DNA from: Lysobacter firmicutimachus
GTDB lineage: Bacteria; Pseudomonadota; Gammaproteobacteria; Xanthomonadales; Xanthomonadaceae
NCBI RefSeq assembly: GCF_037027445.1
Contig: NZ_JBANDL010000002.1
Span: forward strand, 3,534,001 to 3,598,000
Length of the DNA stretch: 64,000 nt
Direction of reading: 5' to 3'
The position numbers and the translations under genes were made by a program. This document shows, piece by piece, positions 39,292 to 48,755 of this stretch. How positions within the stretch are numbered: position 1 is the first letter of the stretch; each line of letters begins with the position of its first letter. The notes under the pieces were generated by a model. It did no database searches, was not told where the DNA came from, and saw only the letters and a program-made list of their open reading frames with translations.

Positions 39292-39941
39292 GCGCGCGTC
39301 TGCACAGGCTGCGCCGCGCCATCCACGAACAGCTCGACGATCGCGCCGAATTCGTCCTGCAAGGCGGGTGGCGCCGCGCCGTCGGCCGGCGCCGCCAGCC
39401 AGCGCATCAGCGCGCCGAGGTACAAGTGCTGGAGCAGGTCGGCGAAATGCTCGGCGGGCAGGTCGCGGCGCAACTCGCCGCTCGCCTGTCCTGCCAGGAT
39501 CAGGGCGCGGAACAACCGCTCCAGACCGCTGCGCTCTTCGCCATCGCGCCGCCGCGAGGCGGCCTCGACGGCCAGGAAGCGGTAACGCAGGTACGGCGAC
39601 AGATACGCCCGGCGGCGCTCGTACCAAGGCACCGAAGCCTGCAGCCAGCGCGCCAGCCGGCGGGCGAAGTCGTCCGGCTCGGCCAGGCTCGCCGCCAGCC
39701 CCTCCATGGCCTGCGCCAGTTCGCCATGGAACTGATGCGCCAGCAGCGCCTCCTTGACCGGGAAATGGTTGTAGAGCGTGCCCTTGGCCACGTCGGCCGC
39801 GACGGCGATCTGCTCCATCGTCACCGCCTCATAGCCCTCGCGTTCGAACAGGCCGAACGCAGTGGCGGCCAGGTGGTCGAGGGTCTGCTGGCGCTTGCGT
39901 TCGCGTCGGCCCGGATCGGGCGCTGGGAGAGAGGCGTTCAT
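39288..39941 (-). CDS. TetR-family transcriptional regulator
   Basis: A 217-residue repressor. The N-terminal helix-turn-helix (about 15-62) reads RKRQQTLDHLAATAFGLFE, YEAVTMEQIAVAADVAKGTLYNHFPVKEALL. The C-terminal ligand domain is helical and of no named subgroup. Its last bases overlap the start of the RPH-like gene (ATGA), so it controls its own transcript, including that enzyme. A perfect palindrome lies seven bases before its start codon and is the likely operator. Confidence 0.93.
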   Translation of the reverse strand: MNASLPAPDPGRRERKRQQTLDHLAATAFGLFEREGYEAVTMEQIAVAADVAKGTLYNHFPVKEALLAHQFHGELAQAMEGLAASLAEPDDFARRLARWLQASVPWYERRRAYLSPYLRYRFLAVEAASRRRDGEERSGLERLFRALILAGQASGELRRDLPAEHFADLLQHLYLGALMRWLAAPADGAAPPALQDEFGAIVELFVDGAAQPVQTRA

Positions 39942-39947
39942 GGATCG

Positions 39948-39995
39948 GCCAAATATTGAACTTCGAATATATTTGTACGACGTTCAATATTTGGC
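39948..39995 (-). promoter_or_regulatory. Palindromic operator in front of tetR
   Basis: Perfect 14-base arms GCCAAATATTGAAC (39948-39961) and GTTCAATATTTGGC (39982-39995) are separated by 20 AT-rich bases. The element sits seven bases upstream of the tetR start and covers the expected promoter. It is the only AT-rich stretch nearby. The role as TetR operator is inferred from position and symmetry. Confidence 0.75.
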
Positions 39996-40178
39996 AAGTG
40001 CCGGCCCTGCGACCCTGGATGCGGTCGGCACCCGCCCTTTCTCAAGCACGAGCCACCGCTCGGCGCGGCTCTACGGCGCGCCGATGGGCAGCGATGGGAG
40101 GCCGAAGGCCGTGCCGGACTCGGCGCGCGACCCGGGACCCGGCCCCGGGACCCGGCCCCGGCTCGCCGGCTCGCCGGC

Positions 40179-40916
40179 TCAGAAACGCGTGCGCAGGTCG
40201 TCCAGCACCGGCACCAACGCCAGCAGACACAGCAGCGCCGCCAGCGGCACGGTCGCGGCGAACCCGAGGTGGGCGAAGCCCAGCGCACCCAGCACGCCGC
40301 CTGCGAAGAACAATCCGACCAACCGCGCCAGCAGCCACAAGCGGCGCCGGTCGGCGCGCACCGGCGGCGTCGCTTCGCGCCGGTTCCAGTAGGCGGATTT
40401 GCCCAACTCGATGCCCAGATCGGTGATGAGACCGGTGACGTGGGTGGTGCGGATTTCCGCGCGCGATAGCTTGGTGATCATCGCGTTCTGCAGCCCCATC
40501 ACGAAACACAGCAGGGTCGCGGTCGCCGAAACGAACACCCATTGCGTGGCGTGCAAGCGGCTGCCGGCCACGCCGAAGGCCAGCAACAGCCCCGCCTCGC
40601 CCATCAACGGCAAGGCGTACTCGCTATGCAGGCCGCGTCGGCGTCCCCAGTGGATCAACATCGCCGAGCAGGCGGCCCCGGCGAGAAAGGCCAGCACCGC
40701 GGCCAAGCCGCTCGCCACCAACGCCAACCGGCCCAAGGCGAGATTATCGGCCATGCCCGACACGATCCCGGTCATGTGCGAGGTGTATTGCTGGACGGCC
40801 AAAAATCCTCCCGCATTCACCGCACCGGCAACGAAGGCCAGATAACCCGCCAGTTGACGGTCGGCACCGGGGTGGCGCGCGCGCCCGGTGAGACTGCGGA
40901 GATAAGCCACAGGCAT
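40179..40916 (-). CDS. DUF1275 (YoaK-like) membrane protein
   Basis: A 245-residue inner-membrane protein with six or seven hydrophobic segments. The family signature is AGYLAFVAGAVNAGGFLAVQQYTSHMTGIVSGMADNL in pieces (VAGAVNAGGFLAVQQYTSHM) and LLCFVMGLQNAMITKLSRAEIRTTHVTGLITDLGIELG in pieces (MGLQNAMITKLSRAEIRTTH). No transport substrate is established for DUF1275. It is a single gene upstream of tetR on the same strand. The 183 bases between hold a short GC tandem repeat (about 40131-40182). Confidence 0.9.
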   Translation of the reverse strand: MPVAYLRSLTGRARHPGADRQLAGYLAFVAGAVNAGGFLAVQQYTSHMTGIVSGMADNLALGRLALVASGLAAVLAFLAGAACSAMLIHWGRRRGLHSEYALPLMGEAGLLLAFGVAGSRLHATQWVFVSATATLLCFVMGLQNAMITKLSRAEIRTTHVTGLITDLGIELGKSAYWNRREATPPVRADRRRLWLLARLVGLFFAGGVLGALGFAHLGFAATVPLAALLCLLALVPVLDDLRTRF

Positions 40917-41041
40917 GGCGTCCCTCTAACCGGACAGCGTCGGCCAATCGCGACGCGATCGATTATCGCGCCGAACCGACAAAACGTAAGCCGCTCCCCC
41001 GCTGGCGCCGATCCCTGCATCGTCGCGGCCGCGGCCTCCGG

Positions 41042-42019
41042 CTACGCCTCATGGCGCGCATAGCTCGCGGCGCCGAGCAGACCGGCGTGCGGATGCATGA
41101 CCGCCAGGACGGGCACGTTCGCCATTGCCGCGGAAAACCGCCCCTTGTGCTCGAAGCGCTGCCGAAAGCCGGAGCCGCGGAAGGCCGGCAGCAATCTCGG
41201 CACCAAGCCCCCGGCGAGGAAGACGCCGTCCCAGGCTCCCAAGGTCAGCACCAGGTCGCCGGCGACCGCACCGAAAACCGCACAGAACACCTCGATCGCC
41301 CGTCGGCAGCGGGGGTCGCCGTCCGCCGCCATCGCCGTGATGTCGGACGGTCGCAACGGTTCCGGATCTGCCCGCTCCATCCGACTCAACGCACGATGGA
41401 TATTGACCAGTCCCGGCCCCGACAACAGGCGCTCGTTCGACACCCGGCCGAATTCGACCGACAACTGTTCGAGAATGCGCGCTTCCTCGGCATTGCACGG
41501 GGCGAATCCTGCGTGACCGCCCTCGCTCTGCAAGGCGCGGCATTGTCCGTCGCGCATGCTCAGACCGCCGACGCCCAGGCCCGTGCCCGGCCCGATGACG
41601 GCGTAGTCCCCGCTCTGACGCGAATGGACGGCGCTCCACCCCGCCGCACCGATCGCGCTGACATCCTCCGCGCCGTACAGCCGGATCGCCATCGCCTGCG
41701 CGGTGAAGTCGTTGATCAGTTCCAGGCGTTCGAGCCCCAGCGCGGCGCGGGCCCGTTCCGCCGAGATCACCCAGGGGTGATTGGTGATCCGCGCTTCATC
41801 CCGATCCACCCGCCCCGCCACGGCGAACACGCCCGCGCCGGCGTGCGCGCCCGCCTGCGCGAGAAAATGCCGGGCCGCATGCTCCAGCGAGGGAAAGTCG
41901 GCCACGGCGTACTCGCGCACGCTGTCGTCCCGATAGGCCTGCACCGACTCCGGGGCGGACAAGGCGAATCGCGCATTCGTGCCGCCGATATCCGCCAAAA
42001 GCAGGCTCGCCGACGTCAT
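41042..42019 (-). CDS. glk: Glucokinase
   Basis: Phosphorylates glucose with ATP. It has 325 residues, the usual length of the proteobacterial (Glk/ROK-like) type. Motifs: LLLADIGGTNARFAL (phosphate loop), LELINDFTAQAMAI, YAVIGPGTGLGVGGL, LQSEGGHAGFAPCNAEE and GVFLAGGLVPRLLPAF. It overlaps the end of the GH97 glycosidase gene by four bases, so glucose freed by that enzyme can be trapped by this one. It is the last gene of the TonB receptor-GH97-glk operon. Confidence 0.95.
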   Translation of the reverse strand: MTSASLLLADIGGTNARFALSAPESVQAYRDDSVREYAVADFPSLEHAARHFLAQAGAHAGAGVFAVAGRVDRDEARITNHPWVISAERARAALGLERLELINDFTAQAMAIRLYGAEDVSAIGAAGWSAVHSRQSGDYAVIGPGTGLGVGGLSMRDGQCRALQSEGGHAGFAPCNAEEARILEQLSVEFGRVSNERLLSGPGLVNIHRALSRMERADPEPLRPSDITAMAADGDPRCRRAIEVFCAVFGAVAGDLVLTLGAWDGVFLAGGLVPRLLPAFRGSGFRQRFEHKGRFSAAMANVPVLAVMHPHAGLLGAASYARHEA

Positions 42020-44085
42020 CGGCGCCCGACCGGGACGAAGCGGATCGCCTGCCCGCCGCCCGGCGCGAGCCGCAGCGTCAACACGTCGCCGCGCCGCACC
42101 TCGCGGGTATCGCGGGCGAAGGCGAAGCGATCGCCCTGCCAGTCGGCGCCCTCGCCGTCGCGGTAGATTTCCGCGCGATAGGTCCGGTCCGGGTCGAGAA
42201 AGCCCAATGGCACGGCCAGATTGCGCGCGTGCTCGTCGGAAACGCTGCCGAGGAACCAGTCCTCGCCGCCGCGCGCCTTGCGGACGACGGTGACGTAATC
42301 GCCGACCTCGCCGTTGATCACCTTGCTGTCGGACCAATCCACCGCCACATCCTTGATGAACTGGAACGCTTCCGGATAGCGCTCGTAGTTCTCCGGCAGG
42401 TCGGGCACCATCTGAATCGGACTGTAGATCACCACATACAAGGCAAGCTGCTTGGCCAGGGTGCTTTGGATCGGCCTGCCTTTGGCGCCGGTCAGGCTCA
42501 AGATACCCGGCGTGAAGTCCATCGGCCCGGCCAGCAGACGGGTAAACACCAGATTGGCCTCGTGCTCGGGTGGATTGGGCGGACGTCCCCAGGCGTTGTA
42601 TTCCATGCCGCGCGCGCCTTCGTTGGATATCCAGTTCGGATAGGTGCGCCGCAGGCCGGTGCTCTTGATCGGCTCATGTGCATTGATGGCGATGCCGCGC
42701 TCGGCCGCCGCGGCCACCACCTTCAGATGGTGGCGCGCCATCGCCTGGCTTTCGTGCCAGGCGAAACGAACCCGACCGTCGTCGCCGCGCACCCTGGCGC
42801 CTCCCGCATCCGCGACGTAGCCGGTCTTGACCGCATGCACCCCCACGCGTCGATACAGGTCCATCGCCGCGTCCAACTGGGATTCGTAACGCGCTGCGTT
42901 GCCGGCCGTTTCGTGATGGCCGATCAACTGCACTCCCTTGGCCTGGGCATAGCCGGCCAGCTTGTCCAGATCGAAGTCGGGATAGGAACGGGTGAAATCG
43001 AACTCGCCTCCGTCGCCGAACCAATGCCCGTCCCAGCCGACGTTCCACCCCTCCACCAGCACGCCACCGAAGCCGTTGCGCGCCGCGAAATCGATATGGC
43101 GCATCACGTTCTCGTTGTTCGCTCCGTGGCGAGGACCCGAGCCCCAGGTCTTGGTGTCCAGGTGCATTTCCCACCAGACGCCTGCGTACTTCATCGGCTT
43201 GAACCACGACACATCGCCGATCCGGTTGGGCTCGTTGAGATTGAGGATCAGGCTGGAATCGACCAGGCCGCCGGCGTCGTCGGCCACTTGCAGCGTCCGC
43301 CACGGCGTATGGAACGGAGCTTGCCGCACGACCTTTCCGGCCTGGCCCGAGCCCGGCGTCAGCGCGCTGCGCAATTTTCGCCCATCGACGCGAACCAGAT
43401 TCATGCCCGAATAGTCGACCAGGGCTGCCTCGTGAATCGAGACATGGGTACCGTCGGCCAGTTTCATGGTGATCGGCGTTTGCGCGAAGCCGACCTGCTC
43501 GATGGGCGTGCGATGGTAGAGGTACTCCTCGCGATTCCATTCTCCGGCCGGTATCCACCAGGCCGTCGCATCGGCGGCGAGATTGAACTCGGTGAGCTCT
43601 TCATCGATCACGACCGGCGCCTGTGCGGATTCCGGAAACTCGTAGCGGAACCCGAGTCCGTCCTCATATACCCGGAACACCACGTCGAACCGGCGCTTCG
43701 CTCCGATCGTCTCGCCGATCGTCAGCCTCAGCTCGTTGTACCGGTCGCGGACGAACTGTCGTTCGCCCCACGGCTGCTCCCAGGTATCGTCGTGCCGGCG
43801 GGTGCTCTTCGACACCAGCGCCAGGTTCCGCTCCAGGCGACCGCTGCCCAGCAGCATGCCCAAACGCGATTCGTCCAGGATCGGTTTTCCGCGGCGATCG
43901 ACGCGGTAGTGCAGCCGATCCTCGTCGACCGTCACGCTCACCTGCAGGCTGCCGTCGGGCGATTCGATCTTCGCCGCCGCTTCCGCGCGCGCGCTCGCCG
44001 GTTGCACCGCCATCGCGAACAGCAACAAAAACAGCGAGTTCCCCGCCGTTCGGCCATGCACGCACTTGCAAGACAGGAATTTCAT
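42016..44085 (-). CDS. Glycoside hydrolase family 97 (alpha-glucosidase-like)
   Basis: A 689-residue secreted or periplasmic enzyme. Signal peptide SLFLLLFAMAVQPASARAEA is near residues 17-36. The N-terminal beta domain runs from IESPDGSLQVSVTVDED, the (beta/alpha)8 barrel has YAGVWWEMHLDTKTWGSG, GFGGVLVEGWNVGWDGHW and FTRSYPDFDLDKLAGYAQ, then a C-terminal beta domain. The stretch NAHEPIKSTGLRRTYPNW with SNEGARGMEYNAWG keeps the two Glu residues used as base in inverting members such as SusB, so inverting alpha-glucosidase action is likely. It sits 23 bases after the TonB receptor gene and overlaps glk. Confidence 0.93.
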   Translation of the reverse strand: MKFLSCKCVHGRTAGNSLFLLLFAMAVQPASARAEAAAKIESPDGSLQVSVTVDEDRLHYRVDRRGKPILDESRLGMLLGSGRLERNLALVSKSTRRHDDTWEQPWGERQFVRDRYNELRLTIGETIGAKRRFDVVFRVYEDGLGFRYEFPESAQAPVVIDEELTEFNLAADATAWWIPAGEWNREEYLYHRTPIEQVGFAQTPITMKLADGTHVSIHEAALVDYSGMNLVRVDGRKLRSALTPGSGQAGKVVRQAPFHTPWRTLQVADDAGGLVDSSLILNLNEPNRIGDVSWFKPMKYAGVWWEMHLDTKTWGSGPRHGANNENVMRHIDFAARNGFGGVLVEGWNVGWDGHWFGDGGEFDFTRSYPDFDLDKLAGYAQAKGVQLIGHHETAGNAARYESQLDAAMDLYRRVGVHAVKTGYVADAGGARVRGDDGRVRFAWHESQAMARHHLKVVAAAAERGIAINAHEPIKSTGLRRTYPNWISNEGARGMEYNAWGRPPNPPEHEANLVFTRLLAGPMDFTPGILSLTGAKGRPIQSTLAKQLALYVVIYSPIQMVPDLPENYERYPEAFQFIKDVAVDWSDSKVINGEVGDYVTVVRKARGGEDWFLGSVSDEHARNLAVPLGFLDPDRTYRAEIYRDGEGADWQGDRFAFARDTREVRRGDVLTLRLAPGGGQAIRFVPVGRR

Positions 44086-44108
44086 CTGATGTCGGCTCCG
44101 TGAATCGA

Positions 44109-46853
44109 TCAGAAGCTCACCCGAACCCCGAGTTCGAAACGGCGGGCGAACGGTTCGTAGAAGGTGGTGAAACGTTCGTCCAAGGCGTAGGTATGCTGCA
44201 CTTCCTCGGTCAAGTTGTAGACCTGCAAGAAGCCGGTGACCTTGTCGTTGAAGGCGTAGCTTGCGCTGAGGTCCAGGAATCCCGAAGCGGCCGTGGTGGC
44301 CGGCGTGTTGACGGGGCCGCAGACCGCGCAGGAAACGTACTTGTCCCGATACGAATAGGACAGGCGCGCGGCGATCGGCCCTTTTTCGTAGATCGCCTGC
44401 AGGTTGAGCGTATTCCTGGACACGCCGTCCAGCGTCGTGGTCTTGCGCACGCCGTTGACGGTGACGTCGGCGGTGCTGTCCACATAGGTGTAATTGATCT
44501 GACCGCCGAAACCGCTGGAGTGCATGTACTGGTAGGCCGCCTCCAGCCCGGTCAACTGGGCGGTATCTCCGTTCAGCGGCGCGGTCACCTGGAAAGTCTG
44601 GCCCAGGATCGTTTCCGGGAACAGCCCCATGGTGACGAAGCCGTCGATCCGCTTGTGGAACAGGGCCACCGACGCGGCCGCGCCCTCGTCGCCATACCAC
44701 TCCAGCGACAGATCGAACGCATCGGAACGGATCGCCTCCAACTCCGGGTTGCCGTTCCGGGTGACCCGGGGCGGATAGCTGTTGATCTCGTAGTTCACGT
44801 CCACGCCGAGTTGGGTGAACGTCGGCCGGGTAATCGCCCGCGACGCGGCCGCGCGCAGTTGCAGGTTGTCGTTGAATCGATAAGTGAAATTGGCCGACGG
44901 CAGCCAATCGTCGTAGTTGTGATCGACGCTGACCGGATGCACGTCGGAGAAGGTCGGCCGGTAGTTGGTGCTGTTCGGAATCGGTTCCAGGGCCAACAGC
45001 TCCTGGCTGTGCCCCTTGGAGGTCATGTCGGTGCGGACGTAGCGCAGGCCGACATTGCCGTCCCAGCGGTCGCCGCTGAAATTCGCCTGCACATAGCCGC
45101 CGTACTGATCCTCCTCGATCAACGACGAAGCGCGTTCGCGCAACTTGGCGGCGATAGTCGAATCGAAGTATTCCTGTCCGCGCAGCTTGACCGCCGCCTG
45201 GAACAGGGCCGCGGCGTCCAGCGCCGGCCAGCGATTGCGGCCGCCGACCAGGCCCGCGCGATATCCGCCGTCGGGAAAGGCCGTCGTCGCGCGCACGCCG
45301 GCCTCTCCCAGCGTGTCGCCGAAGCCGCAGTAGCCGCAACCGCTGGGGGACGCGAAGAATTTCTTGTCCTTTTCCCGATTGGCGTAGAACAACCCGCCCT
45401 CCAGCGTCGCCATGACGTCGCCCAGGTAGGTCACGTAGTCGAAGTCCGCGCGCGCCGAAATGGCTTCGTCGCGAGTCGACTCGCCCTTCTGCTCCATGAA
45501 ATGCAGGCCGATTTCGTCGTTGCTCACGTCCAGGCAGCTGCGGCCGTCCGGCAAGACGCAGCTGACGCTCGGCACCGGGCTGGCCGCCTGGTAGCGATAA
45601 CGGCCGCCATTGACCCCGGCGACCGTGAAGTAGTCCTTGCCTGAGTTCGGCCGGTCCGCGACCGAATAGGCGAGGTCGAACGTGGCCGCGAGCTTGTCGG
45701 TCGCTTGGAACCGGGTATTCCAGCCGACCTGGTACAGATCGACGCTGCGCTCTTTGCTGTCGGTACCGATTTCGAGCGGCGTATCGTCCAGATCGAAGGA
45801 CGTGATCAAGTGGCGGTTGACGCCCCCGCCGTTCCACGGCGCCAGGGTCGCGTTGGCGAAGCGCCCCCAGCCGTCGTTGCTGTAGAAGTTGACGTTGTAC
45901 GAGTAGTTGGTCTCGGGCGTCTCGTAGCGCGAATAAAACGCGTCCAGCGTGGTCTTCAGGCGGTCGTTCGGCCGCCAGGTCAATCCGCCCACCCAGCTCA
46001 GCCGCTCGCGGTCGCCGGTCTTGACCTGATAGGAGATGATGCCGGGGAAGGCGCCGCGACCGTCGGCCGGATCGCTGCGGACGCCGTCGCCGTTGGCGTC
46101 GGTGGTCTCGGTGCTGCGCGCGAAGCTTTCGAACGTATCGGAACGCCACTTGCGCTTGTAGTAGTACAACCCGCCGAACACGCCGACGGTGTTGTCCCGG
46201 AAGGTATCGCTGCCGATGAAGCCCAGCCGCGGCGTGGTCGACGACGAAGCATCGTCGTGGAGGGCGCTGACCGAGCCGCTGAAGTGCCGGCCGGGCCGCG
46301 ACAAGGGATCGAAGGTCGACAATTCGACCAGGCCGCCGATGCTGCCGTCCGGTTGCGATGCGGTGGGCGACTTGTACACCGTGACCCGATTCAGGACTTC
46401 CGCGGGCATCACGTCGAAGCTGAAATCCCGCCCGGCGTTGTCGGTAGCGAGCACGCGGCCGTTGAACGTCGTCAGATTGAACTGGCTGTTCAGACCGCGA
46501 ATCGAGACAAACCGTCCTTCGCCGCCGGTGGTTCGCCCGATCTGCACGCCGGTCACGCGCTGCAGCGCGTCCGCGATGTTGGCGTCGGGAAACTTGCCGA
46601 CGTCCTCGGCGCTGATGGTGTCGGTGATCGATTTTTCGTCGCGCTTGCGGTCCGAAGAGCGCTCCAGACTGCCGCGGATGCCGACTACCTGGATCCGGTC
46701 GAGATCGGTCACTTCCTGAGTCGGAGCCGGCTCGGGCGCCGGCGGCGCGATGGAGCCGGCGGACGGCGCTTGGGCGTTGGCCCGTTGGCTCATCAATGCG
46801 ATGACCAACAGGCAGGCGGACGTCAGTGGCGCACGCTTCGGTGTCTCGCTCAT
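44109..46853 (-). CDS. TonB-dependent receptor for an oligosaccharide (CUT locus type)
   Basis: A 914-residue outer-membrane receptor. It has a signal peptide (CLLVIALMSQRANAQA), a Pro-rich segment, then the plug domain with ISAEDVGKFPDANIADALQR and FVSIRGLNSQFNLTTFNGR, typical of the TIGR01782 Xanthomonas-Caulobacter type. The 22-strand barrel ends RRFELGVRVSF with the terminal Phe. A Cys-rich loop in the middle (FFASPSGCGYCGFGD) is probably extracellular. It is followed by GH97 and glucokinase genes and faces a LacI regulator, which points to uptake of an alpha-linked glucose oligosaccharide. Substrate choice is inference. Confidence 0.93.
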   Translation of the reverse strand: MSETPKRAPLTSACLLVIALMSQRANAQAPSAGSIAPPAPEPAPTQEVTDLDRIQVVGIRGSLERSSDRKRDEKSITDTISAEDVGKFPDANIADALQRVTGVQIGRTTGGEGRFVSIRGLNSQFNLTTFNGRVLATDNAGRDFSFDVMPAEVLNRVTVYKSPTASQPDGSIGGLVELSTFDPLSRPGRHFSGSVSALHDDASSSTTPRLGFIGSDTFRDNTVGVFGGLYYYKRKWRSDTFESFARSTETTDANGDGVRSDPADGRGAFPGIISYQVKTGDRERLSWVGGLTWRPNDRLKTTLDAFYSRYETPETNYSYNVNFYSNDGWGRFANATLAPWNGGGVNRHLITSFDLDDTPLEIGTDSKERSVDLYQVGWNTRFQATDKLAATFDLAYSVADRPNSGKDYFTVAGVNGGRYRYQAASPVPSVSCVLPDGRSCLDVSNDEIGLHFMEQKGESTRDEAISARADFDYVTYLGDVMATLEGGLFYANREKDKKFFASPSGCGYCGFGDTLGEAGVRATTAFPDGGYRAGLVGGRNRWPALDAAALFQAAVKLRGQEYFDSTIAAKLRERASSLIEEDQYGGYVQANFSGDRWDGNVGLRYVRTDMTSKGHSQELLALEPIPNSTNYRPTFSDVHPVSVDHNYDDWLPSANFTYRFNDNLQLRAAASRAITRPTFTQLGVDVNYEINSYPPRVTRNGNPELEAIRSDAFDLSLEWYGDEGAAASVALFHKRIDGFVTMGLFPETILGQTFQVTAPLNGDTAQLTGLEAAYQYMHSSGFGGQINYTYVDSTADVTVNGVRKTTTLDGVSRNTLNLQAIYEKGPIAARLSYSYRDKYVSCAVCGPVNTPATTAASGFLDLSASYAFNDKVTGFLQVYNLTEEVQHTYALDERFTTFYEPFARRFELGVRVSF

Positions 46854-46920
46854 CGGTGTTGCCTCCTGCTGCCGACAGGGCAGCGCTCCCGGCGGCGGAC
46901 ACTAGGCCAGCTGATTTGTG

Positions 46921-46939
46921 ATTTGCAATTGCTGCAAAT
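46921..46939. promoter_or_regulatory. Candidate LacI-type operator 1
   Basis: Palindrome ATTTGCA, five bases, TGCAAAT, 68 bases upstream of the TonB receptor start, in an AT-rich island between that gene and the divergent lacI-type gene. LacI-family operators are short palindromes of this size; binding by the neighbouring regulator is inferred. Confidence 0.5.
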
Positions 46940-47015
46940 TAGTGTGTTTTTGCATGATAATTTGCTCAAACTGTTGTCACATTTGTTGCAACGGCTGCCA
47001 CACCCTGCAAACTCC

Positions 47016-47027
47016 ATGCAATTGCAT
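47016..47027. promoter_or_regulatory. Candidate LacI-type operator 2
   Basis: Perfect palindrome ATGCAATTGCAT, sharing the TGCAA half with the site at 46921, about 80 bases further from the TonB receptor. Between 47028 and the regulator start at 47509 I see no gene or other signal. Confidence 0.4.
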
Positions 47028-47508
47028 CGGAAACAGTCCAGACTCGACCCGACTTCCCTCGCACTTCGCCCCCGACCAGACGTTGCAGGAGCCTCGGCGT
47101 GCATCAGCGCTTCCCCAGCCCGATCAATCGCTTGGAGCAAGGCAACACTCGTCTCGCAGGTCCCGGCGGGCACTGCGCATCCGCCCGATGCTGTCGCCCG
47201 GCAGCGTCCGACCCGCAACGACAGTCGCCCCGTCGGTGGCGGACGATGCCCTCGCCTGCGATGGCTGCGGGCCCTGTTCGATGCCCGGAGGTACCGACGG
47301 GTATTGCTGCGTCCGCACAACGAACTTGCGCGAACCGGCGGTGCCGGCGCTTCGGCAACGGCGAAGCGGCTAGGGGAAACGCACACATTCGGCCGGCCGG
47401 TGACGCCTGCGCCTGGGATTTCGGACGCATCGGCCGGCGGTGGCGGGCAACGCCGCCGAACGCTCGTCATCGCCCCGCACCGGCGCCCTCGCTTCGGAGG
47501 TCCCTGCC

Positions 47509-48552
47509 TTGACCCAGCCAGACGACGCGAAGCAGCGGCAAAGGAAACTTCGGCTCGAAGACATCGCCAAGCAGGCGGGCGTGTCGATTTCCACGGTATC
47601 GCGGGCCCTGAACGGCGGCGCGCGGGTCAATGCCGACACCCGCCAGTTGATCCTCGGCCTGGCCGAGAACGCCCGCTACAACACGCCGGGCCGACGCCGG
47701 TCGCGCGCGATGCCCCGCCCCGGCGCGGCCCCGCTCAAGGTGGTCATGGCGCCATCGAACGAACTGCCGACCGAACCGATCAATCCTTTCAGCCTCGGCC
47801 TGCTGGGCGGCATCGCCAAGGCGATGCGCGAACGCGGCCTGGACTTCTCGGTCAGTCACTCCGTGCCGGCCGATGCCCGCTCATTCAACGAACTGCTCGA
47901 GTCCAACGGTTCGGAAGTGATGATCGTTCTTGGCCAGCAGCAACTGCACCCGATGCTGAACCAGCTGGCGCGCGACGGATTCCCGTTCGTGGTCTGGGGC
48001 GCCGAACTGGAGGATCAGTCCTATTGCTGCGTCGGCTCGGACAACCTCAGAGGCGGCCAGCGCGCCACCGAGCACCTGTTGCGCCTGGGCAGAAGACGCA
48101 TCGCCTTCCTGGGCGGCCTGCAGACCATGGAGCTGAGCCAACGCCACCAGGGCTACCTGGCCGCCCTGGAGCGCGCTTCGCTCAAGCCGATTCCCGATCT
48201 GCACCTGCGCTCCAGCCTGCGCCCCGATGTCGCCGCCGAGGCCGTCGACACCCTGCTCCAGCGCGGCACTGCGCTGGACGGGATCGTCGCAGCCAGCGAC
48301 ATGCTGGCCATCGGCGCCATGCGCTCACTGGCCAAACACGGCCTGCGCGTGCCGGACGACGTCGCCGTGGTCGGCTACGACGACATCGAAATTTCCGCCT
48401 ATACCCACCCTTCGCTCACCACCCTCCGGCAGGACCCGGTCAAAGCGGGCCGATTGCTGGTCGCGAAGGCCTTGTTGGCCCATGAAGGCAAAAAGCCCCA
48501 TTCCGAACGCCTGCCGGTCGAACTGATCGTGCGCGAATCGTGCGGAGCTTGA
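47509..48552 (+). CDS. LacI-family transcriptional regulator
   Basis: A 347-residue repressor. The helix-turn-helix is LRLEDIAKQAGVSISTVSRALNG (in two pieces: LRLEDIAKQAGVS and ISTVSRALNG) followed by the hinge helix region. The sugar-binding domain includes GYLAALERASLKPIPDLHLR, LDGIVAASDMLAIGAMRSLAKHG in parts, and DVAVVGYDDIEISAYTHPSL. I place the start at the TTG 47509, because GGAGG lies just ahead of it (47496-47500) and residues before it lack homology; the frame is open upstream to a GTG at 47440. Divergent from the TonB receptor-GH97-glk operon, which it probably represses. Confidence 0.92.
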   Translation: MTQPDDAKQRQRKLRLEDIAKQAGVSISTVSRALNGGARVNADTRQLILGLAENARYNTPGRRRSRAMPRPGAAPLKVVMAPSNELPTEPINPFSLGLLGGIAKAMRERGLDFSVSHSVPADARSFNELLESNGSEVMIVLGQQQLHPMLNQLARDGFPFVVWGAELEDQSYCCVGSDNLRGGQRATEHLLRLGRRRIAFLGGLQTMELSQRHQGYLAALERASLKPIPDLHLRSSLRPDVAAEAVDTLLQRGTALDGIVAASDMLAIGAMRSLAKHGLRVPDDVAVVGYDDIEISAYTHPSLTTLRQDPVKAGRLLVAKALLAHEGKKPHSERLPVELIVRESCGA

Positions 48553-48755
48553 GCGCGGGGGCCGCTCTGATTTCCCCGGGGCGCCACGCGGCACCCAGGC
48601 TCCGGCGATACACGCGCGAGGCCGTACGAAGAAGACAGGAAAGATTACGGCGAGGCTCCGGGGCGCGACGCCGCCGCTTCAGGATCAGACCCGCCTGCGC
48701 GGAGCCGGCTCATTTTCGAGCGACTGGCATGGCCCCTGTGTTCCGCAACATCGAA

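Noticed and set aside
39965..39980. AT-rich bases inside the tetR palindrome considered as a second Fur-type site.
   Set aside because: They lack the repeated AATGA/TCATT blocks, and the flanking perfect arms explain the region better.
40131..40182. Short tandem repeats of CCGGGACCCGG and GGCTCGCC between tetR and the DUF1275 gene.
   Set aside because: Only two to three short GC-rich units, common by chance in such DNA; no sign of a functional element.
42016..46902. One very long minus-strand open frame spanning the GH97 and TonB receptor genes.
   Set aside because: Only its last part is the GH97 protein; the first 900 codons are an out-of-frame shadow of the TonB receptor with Arg/Gln-rich low-complexity sequence.
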